Source of the DNA: Actinobacteria bacterium OK074 | GTDB taxonomy: Bacteria; Actinomycetota; Actinomycetes; Streptomycetales; Streptomycetaceae | NCBI GenBank assembly: GCA_001298575.1 | Contig: LJCV01000283.1 | Span: 1 to 43,718 of the forward strand | Length of the DNA: 43,718 bases | Direction of reading: 5' to 3' | Part shown: positions 40,418 to 43,718 of the stretch, one piece after another | How the letters are laid out: every line of letters starts with the position of its first letter | Numbering within the stretch: the first letter of the stretch is position 1 | Made by a program: the position numbers and the translations under genes | The notes under the pieces: generated by a model | Seen by the model: only the letters and a program-made list of their open reading frames with translations | What the model was told of the DNA's origin: nothing | The model's database searches: none

Positions 40418-41548
40418 CTACGGGGTGAGCTTCACGTGCCATGTGCCGCGGGCTATGACGGTCGTGCCGTCCGGGCCGATGAACACCTTCGCTCCGCGTA
40501 CGGGTAGTTCGCCCTCGGCGAGCCAGTAGGTGCGGAGTTCGCTGAGCAGGTCCCAGAGGCGGCGGGGGCCGCCCTGGTGGACCTCGGGCTGTTCGTGGCC
40601 GCGGCCGACCGCGCGGGCCCATGAGCCGTCGGCGTGGGCCATGAGCGCGGTGCGTTGTTCGCCGCTGCGCTCGTAGTGGTGCTCGATGCCGGGGGCGGTG
40701 AGGTCGAGCATGCTCGCGAGGTCCCATGCGTTGGCCACGTCCACCACGGGGTAGGTGCCGAGTTCGGCGGTCGTTTCGCGGGTCCGTGCTTCCTGGAGGA
40801 GGTTCCCGATGCCGGGTGGGTAGTCGTCGCCGTGCCGGGCGTGCATGAACCCGGCCCGGTCCCATTCGACGCGGCCGGTTGCGCCCCCGTCGTCGTTCTT
40901 GTCGGCGGTGATGATCAGGGATGTGCCCGCGATCGTGGTCACGAGCCGTCCGCCGGGCCGCAGCGCGGCGAGCCAAGTCGGAGGGATGGGGCGTACGGCG
41001 ACGGTGGCGACGATGCGGTCGAAGGTGCCGGGAAGTTCCGCGGTCGCGTCGTGGGCGGCGACGGTGGGGCGTAGACCGGTCTCGGCGAGGCGGTCGCGGG
41101 CAGCGTCGACGAGGTAGGGGTCGACGTCCAGACTCGTGATGTGCCGTTCGCCGAGGCGCCGTGCGGCGAGGGCGGCGCCGTAGCCGCTGCCGGTGCCGAT
41201 GTCGGCGAGGTCGTGCCCGTCGTCCAGGCGTGCGTGCTGGAACATGCGCACGACCAGACTCGGCAGGGTGCTCGACGACGTGGGCAGGCCGGCCGGGTGG
41301 TCGTCGGGCTTGGCGTGGTCGGCGTGCAGGGGACCCACGCGTGTCACGAGCGTGCGGTCGCTGTAGGCCGCGTCGAGCCACTGGCCGGGGTCGGCCTCGC
41401 CGTCGTCGAGCGTCCAGCCCTCGGGCGCCCGGTGCCACCAGCGGGGCACGAACAGGTGCCGGGGGGTGGTGGCCACGGGGCCGTGCCATCGTGACGCGGT
41501 GTGCGTCACCCTGTCGGCGAGGGCCTCGGCGTGGTCGGTCCAGTTCAC
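40418..41548 (-). CDS. PCMT-like SAM-dependent methyltransferase
   Basis: The 376-residue protein has a Rossmann methyltransferase core of the protein-L-isoaspartate methyltransferase type. Motif I is LADIGTGSGYGAALAARRL and the following strand ITSLDVDPYL. HDATAELPGTFDRIVATVAVRPIPPTWLAALRPGGRLVTTIAG corresponds to motifs II-III. A C-terminal extension of about 150 residues is unassigned. Its length and start (LADRVTHTASRWHGPVATTPRHLFVPRWW) resemble the methyltransferases of ATP-grasp peptide (graspetide-like) systems, but no ATP-grasp gene is visible here. GTG 41548 overlaps the radical SAM stop (GTGA), so the pair works together. Confidence 0.82.
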   Translation of the reverse strand: MNWTDHAEALADRVTHTASRWHGPVATTPRHLFVPRWWHRAPEGWTLDDGEADPGQWLDAAYSDRTLVTRVGPLHADHAKPDDHPAGLPTSSSTLPSLVVRMFQHARLDDGHDLADIGTGSGYGAALAARRLGERHITSLDVDPYLVDAARDRLAETGLRPTVAAHDATAELPGTFDRIVATVAVRPIPPTWLAALRPGGRLVTTIAGTSLIITADKNDDGGATGRVEWDRAGFMHARHGDDYPPGIGNLLQEARTRETTAELGTYPVVDVANAWDLASMLDLTAPGIEHHYERSGEQRTALMAHADGSWARAVGRGHEQPEVHQGGPRRLWDLLSELRTYWLAEGELPVRGAKVFIGPDGTTVIARGTWHVKLTP

Positions 41549-42423
41549 GCGGTCACTTCCAGTGCGGGCGCGGGGACGGCGGGGTACGAGGGCAGGCAGG
41601 CCGGGGTGTTGGCCGGGTCGCAGTCGCCGGAGTCGTCCGGCTGGCAGGCGCCGCCGGTGGGCTCGGGCACCATGCCGACGATGTCGGCCCATCCCCGGCC
41701 GGTCAAGATGATGTCGAGGGGCTGTTGGTGGACGTTTCCGGCGGGCCACGCGCGGGACATGACGCAGCCGGTCACGCTGCCGTCGGGCAGGACGGCGGCG
41801 CGGCCCCGGGTGCAGCGTCCGCACAGCTGGGACGGGTCGGGTGCGGTGTCGGCGGCGGCGCGGCCGAAGGGGCGGGCGTGGTCGACGCCGATGCGCTGTA
41901 CGCCCAGGGAGCGGAGTTCGGCCTCGGCCTGCTCGACGCGTTGCCCGGGCAGGACGCGCACGATTCCCGCGCGCAGGGGGATGCCGCGCTGGACGGCGGT
42001 GGCGATGTTGGCGCGGGTGCGCCGGTAGCTGCCGCGCACCTTGGTGATCTGCTCGTGTTCGTCGGCGCGGTCGCTGTAGTACGAGGTGCCGAGGATGATT
42101 CCGGGCAGAGAGAAGACGTCCCACATGGCGGGGCGTACGTGGATGAGGTTGCTGTAGATCTCGACGGTAAGGGCGCGGGCGACGGCGTGCTCGACCAGGG
42201 CGGGCAGGTCCCGGTAGAGCGTCGGTTCGCCCCCGATGAACTGCACCAGTTTCACGCCGTGGTCGGCGGCCTGGTCGATGACGCGGCGCCAGTCGGCGGC
42301 GGTCATGGTGCCGTCCGTTCCGCTCGGTCCGGAGCTGGCGAGGCAGTGTTCACACGTGGCCTGGCAGGTGCCGGTGACTTCCAGTTCAAGGCTGTTCACG
42401 GTCGGCGTGACGGCTGTGCTCAT
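41545..42423 (-). CDS. Radical SAM protein with Cys-rich C-terminus
   Basis: The 292-residue enzyme binds a SAM cluster through C20-x3-C24-x2-C27 (GTCQATCEHC) and has FIGGEPTLY (G64-P67). A SPASM/twitch-like C-terminus holds CGRC, GCVMS and three Cys spaced 8 apart (C260, C268, C276; CQPDDSGDC). ATG 42423 has AGGAGGA 7 nt upstream. It is translationally coupled to the methyltransferase. The substrate is unknown. No precursor-like small gene with a ribosome site was found in 42424-42598, so the target may be encoded elsewhere or may not be a peptide. Confidence 0.88.
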   Translation of the reverse strand: MSTAVTPTVNSLELEVTGTCQATCEHCLASSGPSGTDGTMTAADWRRVIDQAADHGVKLVQFIGGEPTLYRDLPALVEHAVARALTVEIYSNLIHVRPAMWDVFSLPGIILGTSYYSDRADEHEQITKVRGSYRRTRANIATAVQRGIPLRAGIVRVLPGQRVEQAEAELRSLGVQRIGVDHARPFGRAAADTAPDPSQLCGRCTRGRAAVLPDGSVTGCVMSRAWPAGNVHQQPLDIILTGRGWADIVGMVPEPTGGACQPDDSGDCDPANTPACLPSYPAVPAPALEVTA

Positions 42424-42488
42424 TCCGCGTTCCTCCTGTGACGGGGTGGCCGCGCCCTGGTGACGCGGCCCCGGTGGTGGTGCGGCCC

Positions 42489-42521
42489 GCCCCGTGTCCG
42501 GATGGGACACGGACACGGGGC
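42489..42521. terminator. Hairpin between the unknown gene and the radical SAM gene
   Basis: GCCCCGTGTCC (42489-42499) pairs with GGACACGGGGC (42511-42521) around an 11-nt loop. On the minus strand it lies after the gene ending at 42599 and before the radical SAM start at 42423, so it may terminate or attenuate between the two gene pairs. Confidence 0.65.
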
Positions 42522-42598
42522 GGGGCTTGTACGCTCGCTCGCGGCGGGTCGGCCCGGGGTCCAATCCACCTCGGGGCGGCCCGTTCCTGTGGTGGGGC

Positions 42599-43075
42599 TC
42601 AGAATCGGCGGCGGGCGTACGCGGTGCCCCAGACGACCCCGCCCTTGTCGAAGCACGCGCGCAGGTGCGCGTCCGTCGCGGCTTGGTCGGCGCTCAGGGG
42701 CAGAGGCGCGAACACGAGGCAGATCCGGCAGGGGGCACCGTCACCGACGAATCGCATCCAGTCTTGGGACGGCTGGGGGATCGTCATCACGTACTGGTCG
42801 TGCCCGTAGTCCAGGGCTGTGATCCCGTTGACGATGACGATGCGTCGTCCGATCGTCGGGGGCGCAAGGCCGCCAGGGCCGAGGTCCAGTGCCCTTGCGA
42901 GGGATCTCATGCCGTCCTCGACCGTCTGTGCTGTCTCGTGTAACCGACGGGGGCCGGGGTGGGTGATGAACAACTGGGCGATCTCGTACCCGTCGGCGCG
43001 GTGGATGCCGGTTGCGGCAGCGACGCCCGCGATGAAGCCCGCACTTGGCGGAGTGGTGATGTGGCAGGGGTTCAC
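42599..43075 (-). CDS. Unrecognised protein, 158 aa, coupled to a HATPase gene
   Basis: GTG 43075 overlaps the HATPase stop (GTGA) and has GAGGTGAT upstream, which fixes the start. The protein has ITTPPSAGFIAGVAAATGIHRADGYEIAQLFITHPGP, IGRRIVIVNGITALDYGHDQYVMTIPQ and a Cys pair CRIC. No TM helix. I do not recognise the family; it resembles small Streptomyces proteins of unknown function found beside anti-sigma-type HATPases. Confidence 0.7.
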   Translation of the reverse strand: MNPCHITTPPSAGFIAGVAAATGIHRADGYEIAQLFITHPGPRRLHETAQTVEDGMRSLARALDLGPGGLAPPTIGRRIVIVNGITALDYGHDQYVMTIPQPSQDWMRFVGDGAPCRICLVFAPLPLSADQAATDAHLRACFDKGGVVWGTAYARRRF

Positions 43076-43515
43076 GCTGCCATCACCTCGGCCCATACGG
43101 CTTTGCCGAACGGGATGTCGTACACGCCCCACCGGTCTGGACACAGCTTGTCGAGGATGATCAGGCCGCGCCCGCGGTCGCGGTCGTCGGACTCGGGACG
43201 TACGCGGGGGTGTCGCCTCACCGGGTCCTGCACCTCTACCCGTGTGCGGGTGTCGTCGGTGTCGAGCACGACGCGTAGTGAGTCCTCGGGCTCGGTGCCG
43301 TAGCGGATGGAGTTGGTGACCAGCTCGCACGTCACCAGGACGACCGAGTCGATGTGTTCTGCCGATGCCTCCGGCGCGTAATGCCGGAGGTACTCGCGCA
43401 CGAACTCGCGTGCTGCCCTTGCTGACGCGGGCTCGCTCAGCAGCAACAGAATTGCGGGAGGGCCGACGGCCGGGGCGTAACAGACGGGCGCGGTGTCCCG
43501 TCGTCGTTCGATCAT
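43072..43515 (-). CDS. ATP-binding protein, anti-sigma-factor kinase-like HATPase
   Basis: A 147-residue GHKL ATPase: N box VLVTCELVTNSIRYG (about 62-76), G-box region VEVQDPVRRHPRVRPESDDRDRGRGLIILDKLCPDRWGV. ATG 43515 has AAGGGGA 5 nt upstream. It heads a leftward run with the 158-aa gene, and possibly the radical SAM and methyltransferase genes. The leader contains competing hairpins (43535-43573). A regulatory role for the downstream genes is inferred. Confidence 0.88.
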   Translation of the reverse strand: MIERRRDTAPVCYAPAVGPPAILLLLSEPASARAAREFVREYLRHYAPEASAEHIDSVVLVTCELVTNSIRYGTEPEDSLRVVLDTDDTRTRVEVQDPVRRHPRVRPESDDRDRGRGLIILDKLCPDRWGVYDIPFGKAVWAEVMAA

Positions 43516-43534
43516 GCGTGTCCCCTTACGTGCG

Positions 43535-43573
43535 CCGAGACAGGCAACGTGCCTGTCGTGTGGCCTGTCTCGG
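43535..43573 (-). promoter_or_regulatory. Mutually exclusive hairpins upstream of the HATPase gene
   Basis: CCGAGACAGGC (43535-43545) pairs perfectly with GCCTGTCTCGG (43563-43573). Its inner GACAGGC can instead pair with GCCTGTC at 43551-43557. The element lies 20-58 nt upstream of the ATG and could be an attenuator or a repeat-type operator. Confidence 0.5.
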
Positions 43574-43591
43574 ACGGGTGGGTTCATCCGA

Positions 43592-43718
43592 CTAGTGAGC
43601 TGGTCCGGAGATCCTGTCGCAGTAGTGGCAGATCCGGTCGATGATCTGGTCGGCGGTCTTGGTCCACTTGAAGGGCCGGGCGGCCTCGTTCCAGACCTTG
43701 ATCCAGTCGTCGAGTGCG
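43592..43718 (-). mobile_element. 3' end of an IS630-family transposase gene, cut by the window edge
   Basis: The last 41 codons read WIKVWNEAARPFKWTKTADQ, then IIDRICHYCDRISGPAH and a stop (43594-43592). This is the C-terminal tail typical of IS630-family transposases in Streptomyces. The rest lies beyond the window, so intactness and the inverted repeats cannot be judged. Confidence 0.85.

Noticed and set aside
42424..42598. Search for a RiPP precursor before the second radical SAM gene
   Set aside because: Frames here are Pro/Arg-rich, lack ribosome sites and cross a strong hairpin; none looks like a leader-core peptide.

Overview
The window is from a high-GC Gram-positive chromosome, almost certainly Streptomyces. 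It has very high GC, frequent GTG/TTG starts, many ATGA/GTGA stop-start overlaps, DUF397/XRE/anti-sigma-kinase modules, and a core gene order (ppx - DUF501 - ftsB - eno - two rpf genes - P450 ... mazG - SurA-like ... mfd ... ABC pair) that I recognise as the S. coelicolor SCO3092-SCO3111 neighbourhood. No tRNA, rRNA or CRISPR array was seen.

Layout: (1) 1-5000: the end of a deaminase/SUKH-4 fusion with a suspicious frame near its 5' end, a DivIVA-like coiled-coil protein, a secreted GH27 alpha-galactosidase with a lectin domain, and a DUF1304 membrane protein. (2) 5006-11987: a 14-TM drug exporter divergent from a MacB-like ABC ATPase/permease operon, then a convergent DUF2079 membrane protein behind a perfect hairpin terminator. 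(3) 12171-17330: a compact cyclophane-type RiPP locus. It has a radical SAM/SPASM maturase, a 63-residue precursor with four aromatic-Asp-Asn motifs, a pentapeptide-repeat protein, a 2OG-Fe(II)-oxygenase-like protein, a divergent NUDIX hydrolase, and a prenyltransferase/terpene-cyclase-like toroid protein that seems to end in a winged-helix DNA-binding domain. A dense array of ATGACA/TGTCAT boxes lies between maturase and NUDIX. (4) 17361-20050: a WhiJ-type module (DUF397, XRE/DUF5753, HATPase) and four small overlapping hypothetical genes. Regions 3 and 4 look like one accessory insert between conserved genes. (5) 20363-32804: mfd, a small MT0933-type antitoxin-like protein, a secreted HNH lipoprotein, an SDR/TetR divergent pair with three operators, a DUF1906 hydrolase-like protein, a SurA-like lipoprotein, mazG, and a STAND-like NTPase with Sel1/TPR repeats overlapping a P450. 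(6) 32801-40345: P450, two Rpf muralytic enzymes (the second behind a c-di-AMP ydaO riboswitch), eno, ftsB, DUF501 and ppx. (7) 40418-43718: an accessory operon with a HATPase, an unknown protein, a second radical SAM protein and a PCMT-like methyltransferase, beside the 3' end of an IS630-type transposase at the right edge.

The best candidate for a little-described system is region 3. The maturase, precursor, oxygenase-like and pentapeptide genes are co-directional, with the precursor translationally coupled to the maturase. I infer that the precursor's Trp/Phe-Asp-Asn motifs become side-chain cyclophanes, the oxygenase hydroxylates the product, the pentapeptide protein may give immunity, and the toroid-winged-helix protein may regulate the locus through the box array. 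Related cyclophane RiPPs are known (triceptides; AmcA/AmcB-like names are used in annotation), so the enzymology is probably not new. The regulator and the gene combination may be.
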